From Psococerastis gibbosa (lineage: Eukaryota; Arthropoda; Insecta; Psocodea; Psocidae), in assembly GCA_963971405.1 (NCBI GenBank), contig OZ020484.1, positions 6,510,001 through 6,574,000 on the forward strand: DNA of 64,000 nucleotides, read 5' to 3'. The translations under genes and the position numbers were made by a program. The notes below the pieces were generated by a model. It was not told the origin of the DNA and ran no database searches. It saw only the letters and a list, made by a program, of their open reading frames with translations. Shown piece by piece: positions 44,831-55,592 of this stretch; within the stretch, counting starts at the first letter, position 1; every line of letters begins with the position of its first letter.

Positions 44831-46318
44831 TTATACTACATATAAATTGGAGAGCAATAGAGACAATTTTTTTCCTTTCTTTCTAAGCATAAAAGTGTTC
44901 GAAAAGTCATCTGAATGTGGCCGGGAAGTATAGGGATGAACATACTGACGATTCTGCGGATGCTGCCAGTCGCGATCGGCAGACGTCTTTTCCGTTGCCT
45001 AAGGATAGGACCACAGCAGAGTCTGATTCAGAAGATTTCTATGATATGGCAAAAACTGTGCACTTAGTCACTATGTCTTAGATCCCACTGTGAAATAGTT
45101 GCACCAATCGAGCATTTGCTAAAACGCATATTTATATGATTAGGAGAATATGCATTATATTATCTACTAGATGGCCTAAGATATCAAAATGTGGCCGCTT
45201 GTATTTTTAATTAAATTATTGTTAATTGATTTATGGGGCGAAAAATTGCACTCTCTTGTTTTCTAAATAAAATATCCCTCCCCCACTCTACCTTAACACT
45301 GTGCCGGCCGGAGCATCTGACATACGTTAACGGCCGCCAGTGTCCATTGGACTCTTATGGGATTTCGCATTGTCTTTTCACAAATATACCCAGTCCTGAT
45401 CGCCCCATCCTGTTCCGAGCGGTTCTTTTCCCAGCTGTATTAAGAACAGGGACGGATGAGCCCATTTGCTGGGGGGGGGGGGGGGTAGTTGTGGGTCATA
45501 ATAGGAAAAACCTATTATGTAGTATCGATTAAATCAAAGCGTAATTTAAAGTAATTTACAATAGATTTACTAAATTTTGGGGGGCAGTAACCCCCCCCCC
45601 CCCCCTTGTATCCATCCATGATTAAGAACTTACGCCTTTTCCCACTTTTCCATCCCAATTCATTTTCATGTTTTTGGAAACCATCAGGTAATAAACTATT
45701 GGCAGACTAATAAAGAAATTGTCACGGGTGACGTTTCTTCCACTATTTTCAATTTCTGCTGCCAAAGATCGTACAACGCACTCCCCTCGATTTTTTTTTA
45801 TATTGTGCAACTTGAGACCTCCTATTTTCTGCGTCATCGAATATTAAAATATAGTAACTGTCTTTAACAACCAGCAACCCTTATTTGCGGCCGGATTTCA
45901 TTAAGCAACCATATACCTTAATAAAAAGAAAAAATTAGCTGTCATGTGATGTATAAAATCGGTAATAAATGTAGGTTATCGGGGGCATAAATACATCAAA
46001 ATGTTTTCACCTGGCTGCGAAGAGGAGAGGCCAAATTCGCAACGGCAACCGTGATTTATATAGCCTAGTAAATTGAGTACGAATATACGAGCATTGCCGT
46101 GAAGTGAAATATTTTATTTAAAAAAACACATGTGAGTTAATTTTTTTTCAAAAATTAATTCACAATATTATAATTAAAAATGCTATTTTGATAGGCAAAC
46201 TAGTAGATATATACCTAGGTACCGTATATTGTATATTCGCATAACCATAAATATTCGTACAGATTTGGTTTTTAGCAAACTCCCGATAGGTGCAAGGGCG
46301 GATCCAACAGAAAATTTA
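44831..46318. other. Intergenic sequence without recognised gene
   Basis: No coding or RNA gene seen apart from the G/C runs listed separately. Confidence 0.4.
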
Positions 46319-47038
46319 GGGGGGGGGGGGGTCTCAAGTTGTTTGTAAGTTTAAAAGGTATTTTTTATTTTTTTTATTTTTATTTTTTTTTGAAAAGTGG
46401 AGTTTTATTCGTTGTTTTTTTTAAATTAGGTATCTTATGAATTTACTCATTTAGGGGGAGGGGGAGTAATGCTACTCCCCCCCCCCCCGCCATTGGATAG
46501 GTGCACTATTTTGCAGTGGTATTTCGTACTGTCCTTTTACAGTACTTTGTAGACGACTGAACTTATGTGCACGTGCCACATCATGTTCACATTGTACGGT
46601 TGACTTCTGGAAATCGTTGACTTGTCGTAAAACGTTTTGATACCCTTATCGTAGATAAAATTATGGGCTTTCAATCACATCTTATCCCATCCCTCTACGA
46701 CCAATACTATAACTGAGATATAACTTTGTCAAGTTTTTGACACAATGGTGGATCATGTCAAGCTGGTTGATGAACTCGATCAAAACCTTTGGAAGATAAA
46801 TTTTTGTGCAAAGTTTTATTAAAAGCTTAAACGTGAAAATTGGCACTTTTGAGCCCCTGTTGTTTTGCCCTCACTGCACCTATGACGATGAAGTTTTAAA
46901 TTTTTCCTAAAGTTAAACTTCTCTGTAACATATTAAAAAAGTTAGGTTCCAGGTTCATAGGGGGCTGAGATACAGATACCTGAAGACCCCGAAAAAGCTG
47001 AAAAAACGAACGAAGTACTATATATGTAATATACTGTA

Positions 47039-47194
47039 TGTACAAAATATTATGTAATAAACTTCGGAGTTTGAATTGCGCGCCATTCAGATAGCAGAAG
47101 ATTATGAAGAATCGCGCATGCTCATTTTACAGTCCATTAATCGGAGAGAGAAGGTAACGTCATGTGTCTCCCTTTTAAACTTTTTCAAATTTCA
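47039..47194 (+). repeat. BEL/Pao 5' LTR (156 bp)
   Basis: TGTACAAAAT...AAATTTCA, base for base identical to 52376-52531 by eye. CTGTA precedes it (47034-47038) and also follows the 3' LTR, giving a 5-bp target duplication. At 156 bp it is short for this superfamily. Confidence 0.93.
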
Positions 47195-47212
47195 TGGTCC
47201 AATCGAGCCGTA
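47195..47212 (+). other. BEL/Pao primer-binding site
   Basis: TGGTCCAATCGAGCCG starts at the base after the 5' LTR. The TGG complements a tRNA CCA end; the tRNA was not identified. Confidence 0.6.
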
Positions 47213-47255
47213 TATTAATTACAATTAATTACAATTACAATTACAATAAACTACA

Positions 47256-50063
47256 ATGGCAGACACGGATGTGTTTCAATCATTGGTTGCCCAGAAAGAT
47301 TCACTTTTTGATGAGCTAACGGACATATGCGACGACACGAAAAGTTCAAGTTTTAACAAATTCAAAGCGCAAAGTGCTTTAAGAAGACTGGACCAAATTG
47401 AAACTAGTTTCAGAAGTCTGCAAAAGGAAATATTTCAGTTCAATGTACATGGGGATAAGGAATATCTGGTAAGCATTACGGACTTCAAGGCTTTCCAAGC
47501 CATAATTGACAGCATTGGTCAAAAATGTTACAAGACACTCGACAGCGGTAAGTCAAACTTGCAAATTCAGGCACCAACAAACATACAGAAGGTGAATATA
47601 GAAATTTTCGATGGGAAAGTAGAGCAATTCAATGAATTTATTGAACTTTACAACGAGATAATACACAAGTCAAGTCACAAGTCAGACATCGAGAAATTCA
47701 CATACTTAAAATCGTTGGTTAGAAAAGAGCCGCTGGCATTAATCTCTGAGTACGAAATCAGCAGTGCTAATTACAAGTTAGCATACCAAGCGCTATGTGA
47801 CCGATACGCTAATAGCCGTAGGCTTGGCAATTACTATGTCAATCTCATCAATAAACAGGCAGCAGCTGTCAACAAAGATGTAGTAAAGTTTTTGGAGCTA
47901 GTTCGCGCAGGAGCTGCAGGGCTTAATAATTTAAAGGCTAATGACCTTGGAGACTATTTAATGTTCGAAATGATTTATCATAATTGCCACCCAGCATGGC
48001 GAAAATCTTTCGAAATGGAGTTCAACGGCTCTAGCTTGCCTACTTTAAAGGAGTTAATACTACATTTGCAGAGGCTTGCGCGAATAGAAGAGATTAAGAC
48101 AGACATTCCGACCACTCCAACTCCTAATAAGGAGAAAGAGGTAAAACCGAAACATACTTTCGTAACAAAGGCTTCTTGTAAAAACAGTTGTGTTTACTGC
48201 CACCAACGGCATTCAATTTACGCTTGTTCTGCATTCAGAGATTTATCCCCACAAGATAAGTTAAAAGCGATTCGAGCTGCGAAAGCTTGTATTAATTGTT
48301 TACAATGTCATGCAAATTCTGATTCCGGACAGAATTGCGGGTCTAGTTACAGATGTAGACAATGTTCGGGTTTCCATCATACTTGGATCCATGACGCAGT
48401 CTCCAAGAGTTCTGCGACAGAGGATGGTGCGAAGGTGATGGCTTGCTCCGACGCAAAGACTAGCAAGTATGTGCTTCTCGGGACGGTGACCGCCCAGCTG
48501 CGAGACATTTTCGGGAAGTATCACGTTGCCAGAGGTATTCTCGATCCCGCATCAGAATGCAATCTGATTAGCCTCGAGCTTTGCCAAAAGCTTGGTCTGA
48601 AACGTAGGCCAGATCTTCACGGTCCGACTGGCGTCGGTGATGTAAGTACAGTCACGCTAGGTCAAACCGATGTCACGCTACGATCTACAGTAGATTACGA
48701 CGTGAAATATAGATGTACAGCTTCCATACTCCAGAAAGTGTGCAGCGAGCTGCCTTCTATACAAATTTCAGCGGAAGTAGCCGAAAAGTTTAGAGAAATA
48801 CAATTGGCTGATTCTACTTTCTACAAGAAAGGGCCGATTGATTTTTTACTCGGAGTGCAAGCCTACTCTGAGCTGCTCGACTTCACACAGCCTAACCATA
48901 TGCAAGGCACTCCCATGGCGTGCAAAACCAAGTTAGGCTGGATTATTTTGGGAACAGTCCCAGCGAGTGTTGCCACGGAATCCTCTCATACTCAGGTTTC
49001 GCTGCTGGTTCAAAACCCAACAGTCGAAGACGCCTTATCTAGGTTCTTCGAAGTAGAGGAAATCTATGAGCATCCTAGTCCTCTTAGTCCCGAGGAACAA
49101 CTGTGTCTACATACTTTTCAAAGTAGAAAGTCTAGAGACGCGGTAACTGGACGTTACACTGTGCCAATGCTTCTTAAGCCAGGCCATGACAAAGCTTCTT
49201 TGTTCAATCGTACGTCAACTATCCACAACTATTACAATCTGGAAAAGAGATTAGTACTTAACCCTACGCTACATACGGCCTATCATGCATTCATGAATGA
49301 GTATTGTTCTCTTGAACATTTGAGGCCGATGAATAGTGATGAGCATCCTGCTGATTACTTGTTACCACAACTCTGCGTCCAGAAAGACACCTCGTCAACA
49401 ACGAAAGTGAGGGTGGTTTTCAATGCGTCTCACAAAGGTACCACTAATTTATGTCTCAACGATATTATTATAGCCGGACCAAAGATGCAGCCTCCACTCA
49501 CCGCAATTCTGCTGAACTTTCGAGTGCCAGAAGTGGCGCTAATAGCCGATTGCAAAATGCTATACAGACAGATACTGTATGAAAAGGATGAATGCCAGCA
49601 CGTGCATACGTTATACAGAAAACGTCGCGACGAGCCACTCCAAGAGATGGTACACATGAGGGTCGTGTATGGAATCAATAGCAGTAGTTTTCTAGCTCAG
49701 GCATGCCTGGTGGATCTCGCCGACACAGACGGTAAGGATTTCCCGCTGGCAGCCGCGGCGCTGAAAGAGCAAACTCTCGTGGATGACGTAATCAGTGGAG
49801 CTACAAGCATCGCTCAGGCCAAAGAGCTGCGAAGTCAGCTCATCAATCTGCTTGCCAGAGGGAGCTTCGAGCTCCGGAAGTGGGCGTCGAGCCATGCAGA
49901 GGTAATAGCGGACGTGTCAGCAGCTGACCGTGAGAAACCGCTATGCTTTGACTCAGGAGATCCGGTATTCAAGATTCTCGGACTCCTATGGGTACCACAA
50001 TCCGATTCATTTGTTTCAAAGTTCAAAACTTTGTCGAAAAGGCTACTAAACGTACGATTCTAG
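47256..50063 (+). CDS. BEL/Pao gag-protease-RT (first part of the polyprotein)
   Basis: ATG at 47256. Order: gag domain (IFDGKVEQFNEFIELYNEI near residue 115), CCHC-type cysteine clusters (CVYCHQRHSIYAC, CINCLQCH, CRQCSGFHHTWIH near residues 310-370), aspartic protease (ARGILDPASECNLISLELC, with Asp-Pro-Ala in place of the usual Asp-Ser/Thr-Gly-type loop), then RT (KVRVVFNAS, LIADCKMLYRQI, YGINSSSFLAQA, LVDDVISG). The frame runs into a stop at 50061 just before RNase H because of a shift near 50010-50025. Encodes the particle, protease and polymerase of a BEL/Pao retrotransposon. Confidence 0.93.
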   Translation: MADTDVFQSLVAQKDSLFDELTDICDDTKSSSFNKFKAQSALRRLDQIETSFRSLQKEIFQFNVHGDKEYLVSITDFKAFQAIIDSIGQKCYKTLDSGKSNLQIQAPTNIQKVNIEIFDGKVEQFNEFIELYNEIIHKSSHKSDIEKFTYLKSLVRKEPLALISEYEISSANYKLAYQALCDRYANSRRLGNYYVNLINKQAAAVNKDVVKFLELVRAGAAGLNNLKANDLGDYLMFEMIYHNCHPAWRKSFEMEFNGSSLPTLKELILHLQRLARIEEIKTDIPTTPTPNKEKEVKPKHTFVTKASCKNSCVYCHQRHSIYACSAFRDLSPQDKLKAIRAAKACINCLQCHANSDSGQNCGSSYRCRQCSGFHHTWIHDAVSKSSATEDGAKVMACSDAKTSKYVLLGTVTAQLRDIFGKYHVARGILDPASECNLISLELCQKLGLKRRPDLHGPTGVGDVSTVTLGQTDVTLRSTVDYDVKYRCTASILQKVCSELPSIQISAEVAEKFREIQLADSTFYKKGPIDFLLGVQAYSELLDFTQPNHMQGTPMACKTKLGWIILGTVPASVATESSHTQVSLLVQNPTVEDALSRFFEVEEIYEHPSPLSPEEQLCLHTFQSRKSRDAVTGRYTVPMLLKPGHDKASLFNRTSTIHNYYNLEKRLVLNPTLHTAYHAFMNEYCSLEHLRPMNSDEHPADYLLPQLCVQKDTSSTTKVRVVFNASHKGTTNLCLNDIIIAGPKMQPPLTAILLNFRVPEVALIADCKMLYRQILYEKDECQHVHTLYRKRRDEPLQEMVHMRVVYGINSSSFLAQACLVDLADTDGKDFPLAAAALKEQTLVDDVISGATSIAQAKELRSQLINLLARGSFELRKWASSHAEVIADVSAADREKPLCFDSGDPVFKILGLLWVPQSDSFVSKFKTLSKRLLNVRF

Positions 50064-52300
50064 GTTATCTTGCCCGAATATTTGATCCTTTGGGGTTTCT
50101 CGGACCTTGTGTGTTTTACGCCAAGCGCATTATTCAGCAACTCTGGGTTCAAAACCTGGACTGGGACGAGGAACTAGGACCAGATATGCAGCAGAAGTGG
50201 AACGCATTTCTCGATTCAATTCAGTGCCTGGCGCAGATCAAGATTCCCAGATGCTTGCACGTCAGCGATGCAAATTTATCTATAGCTGGTTATTGTGATG
50301 GATCTAGTTACGGCTATGCTGCATGTATTTATGCTATAGTAGCTCGGGGTAACCAAACAACGAGTCATCTTTTGATGTCAAAATCAAGGTTAGCACCATT
50401 GAAGAACGTTCAGAGTATACCACGTATAGAATTGCTGGGACTGCATTTGCTGTGTCAGCTACTGGACCATGTTCTTCAAGTCATGCCGGCGTTCTCCGGT
50501 AACCCTCCAGTGCTGTTTACAGACAGTCAAGTTGTCTTGGCCTGGATAAAAACTGTACCAAGTGCGCTAAACGTTTTCGTTGCTAATCGATGTGTATACA
50601 TACAGAACATTTCTAGAAAATATTCTGCTGAGTATAGACATGTGTGTTCGGAACTGAATGCTGCTGATCCATTTTCCAGAGGGCTTGTTCCACAACAGCT
50701 CATTCACCATCCCCTATGGTGGGCGGGACCACCGTACCTTTGTCACCCGAAGAGTTCGTGGCCTGCAATACCCATGGCGAATATAGTGGAAATACCAGAA
50801 CTGAAAAAAGTAACTCTCGCGGTTCAGTCCACCGAAGAAGAGAGTTCAATCGCCAACTGTATGGAAAAGTTCTCATCCTTTCCGCGCTTGCTTCGCGTTT
50901 TTGCGTATGTATTACGTTTTGGGACGAGTCGTAAGAAAGGACGTAAATATGGCCCGCTAACATGCAGCGAGTTAGAAAATTCATTAAAACATTGTGTTAA
51001 GGTGTTCCAAAAAGCCGACAAGCTTAATGTCAAAGCCAAGCGCTTGTTAAAGCTTTCACCCTTTGAAGATGAAGGACTTATACGAGTAGGTGGGCGCTTA
51101 CGCCACGCGAAGGTTCCCCGAGCCGTGAAGCATCCTTTAGTGCTTACTAAGCAGTGTCATTTATCAAGATTAATTTGTGATTATTATCACCGTTTATTGC
51201 TTCATGCTGGACCTCGCACTACTCAGAGCTTCATACAGAGGAAATTTTGGATCCTGAGTGCTCATTCTCTAATTAGGCAGCGCATTTATCGCTGTATTAA
51301 TTGCCATAGGTTTGATTCTCGGCCAATCAATCCGTTCATGGCAGATCTGCCCCCAGATAGGGTGTCAGAATCGCATCCATTTCAAGCAGTCTCAACTGAT
51401 TTCGCTGGATGGTTCGATACTCGATGCAATACGCTCCGGAGAAGTGTCAAGATGAAAAGCTACATGTGCATTTTCGTGTGCTTAAGTTCCAAGGCTGTTC
51501 ACATTGAAGCCGTTAGTGAACTAACAACGCCTGCGTTTCTAGCTGCGTTTCAGAGATTCGTATCTCGAAGAGGGTTGCCTACGGACGTGTATTCCGATCA
51601 CGGGAAAAATTACGGGGGTGCTGATCGATATTTACGAGAGTGTTCGGATTTTTTGCGGCAAAACCAACAGGAAATACACACGGTTGCAGGAGCATTGTCC
51701 GTTCATTGGCATTTTACTCCGGCGCCTTTGGCTCCACATTTTAATGGGTTGGCGGAATCCGGAGTCAAATCTGCAAAGAGGCTTATCTATCGGCAGCTAC
51801 TTAATCAAATCTTGACGTTCGAAGCTTTTACTACGTTTCTCACACGTGTAGAAGCAGTGTTGAACAGTCGTCCGTCAGCTTTTAACGCCGCATCCCCCAT
51901 AGACAATGTTGATGTGCTGGCAGCGGGACACTTGCTCATTGGGAGGCCGCTGATCGCCCCGCCTGAAGCCGAAGGAGTGGCTACTTCATCTATTAGTCAA
52001 CAGTGGGAGAGGGTTCAATTGCTGACGAAGACATTTTGGCGTCGTTGGTCATCAGAATATTTAAACACTCAAATCCAGCGAGGCCGTTGGACTCAACTCA
52101 CATCAGCGCCGAAGATCGGACAGTTAGTGTATATAACTGATCTTTCTACTTCTTGCTTGTCCTATCCAATAGGACGAGTGATCGAACTGATAAGTGGTCG
52201 CGACAGTGTCGTGCGCGTTTGTGTCGTTAAGACATCGGGTGGACTATATACTCGGGCAGTGCATAGGTTGGTTGCTCTGCCTACAGAGCTAGACGCGTAG
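50010..52300 (+). CDS. BEL/Pao RNase H-integrase (second part, other frame)
   Basis: The downstream frame (open from 49988) continues the polyprotein: TKRTILGYLARIFDPLGFLG right after the shift, RNase H (YCDGSSYGYAA, LFTDSQVVLAWI, ELNAADPFSRG), integrase zinc finger (HAGPRTTQSFIQRKFWI, CINCHRF), integrase core (STDFAGWF, YSDHGKNYGG, FNGLAESGVKSAKR, i.e. D, D, E) and a C-terminal domain typical of BEL (RGRWTQL, PIGRVIEL). Ends at TAG 52298-52300. No further stops. The frame change looks like a recent indel rather than programmed shifting. Confidence 0.93.
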
Positions 52301-52358
52301 AGACTATACCGCGTCAACAGACATTTACTTATTGGGTTATTTTCCCGCCTCTACGTGC

Positions 52359-52375
52359 AGGAAAATGGTGGGCGG
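52359..52375 (+). other. BEL/Pao polypurine tract
   Basis: AGGAAAATGGTGGGCGG immediately before the 3' LTR. Confidence 0.65.
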
Positions 52376-52531
52376 TGTACAAAATATTATGTAATAAACT
52401 TCGGAGTTTGAATTGCGCGCCATTCAGATAGCAGAAGATTATGAAGAATCGCGCATGCTCATTTTACAGTCCATTAATCGGAGAGAGAAGGTAACGTCAT
52501 GTGTCTCCCTTTTAAACTTTTTCAAATTTCA
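52376..52531 (+). repeat. BEL/Pao 3' LTR
   Basis: Identical copy of 47039-47194; followed by CTGTA (52532-52536), the second target duplication. Confidence 0.93.
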
Positions 52532-52599
52532 CTGTATATATACATAAGTTATGTATATGAGTGACTGATCAAATTCTTCAAGCACTTCTACTGTACATG

Positions 52600-52880
52600 G
52601 AAACCGGAAATTTTGTGTGTAGTTAGGTAGGTAATGAACTCAAACCAACTGAAAACATTATGAAATCCAAAATATCTGCTGTCGTTTCTAAACTACAGCG
52701 AAAAATGTACTTATTCCGAGCTTTTTCTAATCAAATTACTCATTGACATCCGCTGGAACTAGAAATCTGAAATTCTGCACGTGGCTAGGTAATACCGGTA
52801 ATTCAAAACCAACAGGAAAATTCCGAAACCCAAAATATTTGCTGCCGTTCTTGAACTAGAACGGAAAACTTAAAATAAAT
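52600..52880. repeat. Diverged tandem duplication, about 170-bp period
   Basis: Blocks such as AACCAACTGAAAACATTATG / AACCAACAGGAAAATTCCG, and CAAAATATCTGCTGTCG / CAAAATATTTGCTGCCG, recur in order at about 52640 and about 52810. Function unknown. Confidence 0.5.
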
Positions 52881-52959
52881 ATTGATATTGGTTTCTTTTT
52901 CGCTTTAGTTCAGGTACCAGAGCAGGTTTTCTAAATTTCAGGCTGCAAAAAGTGGTGAT

Positions 52960-53534
52960 ATCTAAACAAAACCACTCCGCGTAAAAACGGGCCAAGTTCC
53001 TAACTCCGATCTTGCATAAAGTTTAGCCATTCAATGTAATGAGATCTTATATTTGGCCAAATTCTTCGACCATTTAATGTTATGAGATAGGGATGAGGGC
53101 CGCAGCTATATATTTTGAAAAATCCTGTGATCTATAAATCTATCTCATAACTTTAAATGGTCTGTCAAATGATGTTTTAGGACTGTGCTATTCAAAAGCA
53201 GTCACATTAATTCATTGTGAACCAACCATTATTTCGAAACCATCATTAAGGCTGGAATACAATTACAGGGTCACCTATTCGTATGAAAATAAGACGCTCC
53301 TGGAGAAGTTGTGCTATTTTTTAGGTTAAGAACCAGGCCAAGTTATTAAAACGCAGCCATATATTTTGAAAAATCCTGGGACCTATGAACTTGGTCCTCA
53401 TTGCTATCTGACAGCTTTAAATGGTCGAAGAACTTGGCCAAATTTATGTTCTCATTACTTTGAATGGCTAAACTTTTTGCAACATCGGTGTTAGGAACTT
53501 GGCCCGTTTTTACGCGAAGTATTTTTGTTTAGAT
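52960..53534. mobile_element. Foldback element with about 175-bp inverted arms
   Basis: ATCTAAACAAAA...CGCGTAAAAACGGGCC at 52960-53005 returns inverted at 53480-53534. Similarity extends through GCCATTCAA, TTGGCCAA and TTCGACCATTTAA blocks to about 53135 / 53350. No coding seen. It lies close to the BEL 3' LTR. Confidence 0.75.
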
Positions 53535-53681
53535 CTTATTTATCCCTCGGTGACCAATATTAACTGAGATACGATTTTTTATGTTTTTGATCTGATGCCA
53601 TCTTGAACCAGAATGGCGAATCAGTCAGACTAATGATTTTTTTTTTAATCATAACGCTACGCTATTTGGGCTTAGCCCACG

Positions 53682-53846
53682 CGTTGTAAAGAATGTTCTT
53701 TCTTTTTCCTCGCTTTCATCTCTAGATTGGGTCAGCGATATGGCAAGTTTCTCTACCACTCCTTGCGATTCTGTGCTTCAACTGCAGTTGCTCCTACAAT
53801 CCTGAGGTCTCGGCGGACTGTCGCTTCTACCGTTGTAAAGAATGTT
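53682..53846 (-). mobile_element. Short retroposon with 16-bp direct repeats
   Basis: CGTTGTAAAGAATGTT occurs at 53682-53697 and 53831-53846 around a 133-bp insert. On the minus strand the insert ends in an A-rich tail (GAGGAAAAAGAAAGAA). The source of the insert is not recognised. Confidence 0.7.
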
Positions 53847-54336
53847 AATGAACTTAATCAGTATTTGTATGATACATTTTTATGTCATTTTTCATAAAAT
53901 CGGATAATATCTAAGGAATTTACAGGGTTTCCTAAACACGATATACAACACACGATATAAACATGCATCATATAACATGTTGAACGGGGGTGGGTTTAGG
54001 CACAGAGGGTCATGAAATGAAAAGTTATGAAGATATTTTCCGAAAGTTACCATCTCTATCTCGATCTCTAAAAGGAAAAAGAAAATGTATGTAGGTACGG
54101 GTTCTCTCATCGCATTCGCACCGGTTCATTTAACTGGTTGGATTTGAACTTCTTTTAGTAATGAACCTCGATTACTAGCAAACCTCAAGTTTGACATGTT
54201 AAGACTGAATGTGACCCTTATAATTTATTTCAAGGTTAACTAATGCATGCATCCACTTCATATTGTAACGATTTCATCGTTTGGTTTTGTAAGTGTATGT
54301 TGAAAACGCGATTGAAAACTAAATTTTAGAACGAAA

Positions 54337-54558
54337 TAAATAAATATTGACTTTTTGTTCTATTACAAAGCCAACCTAGCATAGTTAGGGCTATAAAGCC
54401 CTCTCTTAAACTCATCTAGGAAAGCCAGGGACCGCCTGCTTTGCATACCCTCCGAAGCATGGCCAGAAAATGTAGTAAGTATGGGACACGAACCAACAAG
54501 CTTTTGGGTGAAAGTCGGAGTCTGTACCACTACTCTACATGCCCTGTAATAAAAATAA
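54337..54558 (-). mobile_element. tRNA-derived SINE family S2, minus-strand copy
   Basis: The minus strand reads the same head (GTAGTGGTACAGACTCCGAC), box B region (GGTTCGTGTCC, one change), body (TTTATAGCCCTAACTATGCT) and TATTTATTTATTT tail as the 43.4-kb copy. Confidence 0.85.
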
Positions 54559-54851
54559 TTGTACTAAAAAGATAGCCCTAAATTGTAATTAAATTTTGAT
54601 ATTCAAGAAATATGTCTAAATCTGGGGCTGGTATAATATATCTACTTACATTTGGTGGCACGTAACCCTACACGTTTGAAACCACTGACGGTCCAAAAAC
54701 ATTTTTTAAGAATAATATTAGCCTACGTAAAAGCAGAACTAATCATAGTGAGATTCTCCAAAGTGACTCCGTGGAACTTCATCATACTTAAAATAATTGT
54801 ATAAAGTATGAGACGCAACTGATCCACAATAAAATATATTAACAGTGACCG

Positions 54852-54875
54852 GTTTCGGTAAGATACCATCATCAG
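54852..54875 (-). ncRNA. Hammerhead-ribozyme-like core in the Penelope-like arm
   Basis: Minus strand CTGATGATGG, then TATCTTACCGAAAC: CTGATGA, a GGTA/TACC stem II with a TCT loop, and GAAAC. Hammerhead motifs are established in Penelope-like terminal repeats. The other arm (near 55240) has CTAATGA and GAAAG, so it is probably dead. Stems I and III were not verified. Confidence 0.55.
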
Positions 54876-55312
54876 ACATAAACAAACAAATGAAACACGC
54901 CATTATTGTACATACTAAGAGGGGGGGGGGGGATACAATATTAATTGGTAGGAGGTGGGCGGGGTTGGGAACATAACATTAGGAGTGGATTTTGACAATT
55001 TCCAGTTGATGCACTGTTCTAACAAGGGGGAAATTCTCGATAGGTTAGAGAGTATAGAAATGAACAAGGCTTTAGACAATAACAAAAATCTAACCAACGA
55101 GATAATTTTCCAAAACTGCTCCCCACTCCTAATGTTAAGTTCCCAACCTCACCCACCTCCTGCCAATTAATATTGTATCCCCACCCCCCCCCCCCCTCCC
55201 CTTAGTATGTATATAATGGCGTATTTCATTTGTTTGTTTATGTCTAATGATGGTATCTTACCGAAAGCGGTCACTGTTAATATATTTTCTTGTGGATCAC
55301 AGCAGCCTGATC

Positions 55313-55460
55313 GGGGCGTTTATAATACCGGTATTTATTTAATCCACTGGTAAACAAGATAATTTTATAATGGAAAGTGCTATTCAAAATTTGTTTGTTT
55401 ACAGTTATAATCCTAGGGTATTTATTTAACCCCGGTATTATAAACGCCTCGATCAGATTG
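55313..55460. mobile_element. MITE family M1, copy 1, nested in Penelope-like arm
   Basis: Terminal inverted repeats CTGATCGGGGCGTTTATAATA and its complement with one change; core GTAAACAAGATAATTTTATA, then GGAAAGTGCTATTCAAAAT. The core is nearly identical to the copy at 60008-60168. Penelope arm sequence continues on both sides (GTGGATCAC / TTGCGTCTCAT). Confidence 0.85.
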
Positions 55461-55592
55461 CATTTGCGTCTCATTATTTCTACAATTTTAAGTAAACCAG
55501 GACTACACCCTCAGCCCCATTATTTCTGCAACTGAATATCCTACCTTTGAGATCTTTCTATCTGTATAAAGTTCCCCAAATATGCTTTATAA

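Larger units (their letters stand above)
42554..46488. repeat. Cluster of seven long G or C runs
   Basis: Runs of 10-15 identical bases at 42554-42565 (C), 43681-43690 (G), 44435-44446 (C), 45471-45485 (G), 45591-45605 (C), 46319-46331 (G) and 46477-46488 (C). Two lie in G-spacer-C palindromes (GGGGGGCAGTAACCCCCC near 45579; GGGGGAGTAATGCTACTCCC near 46461). They seem to belong to old repeats with a GCGGATCCA border. Only other runs of this size in the window: 13793, 24770, 54921 and 55184. Confidence 0.75.
54788..55493. mobile_element. Penelope-like element remnant with inverted terminal arms
   Basis: The left arm (54788-54985) returns inverted as the right arm (55126-55493), which is itself split by a MITE. 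Between them, plus-strand codons 54985-55135 read LMHCSNKGEILDRLESIEMN, then NLTNEIIFQN, typical of the tail that follows the GIY-YIG domain in Penelope-like ORFs. Inverted terminal repeats are known for this class. RT and GIY-YIG are deleted. Confidence 0.75.

Noticed and set aside
49988-50063. Programmed ribosomal frameshift in the BEL polyprotein
   Set aside because: The overlap falls between RT and RNase H, not at gag-pol where such signals occur, and no slippery site with a downstream structure is obvious.
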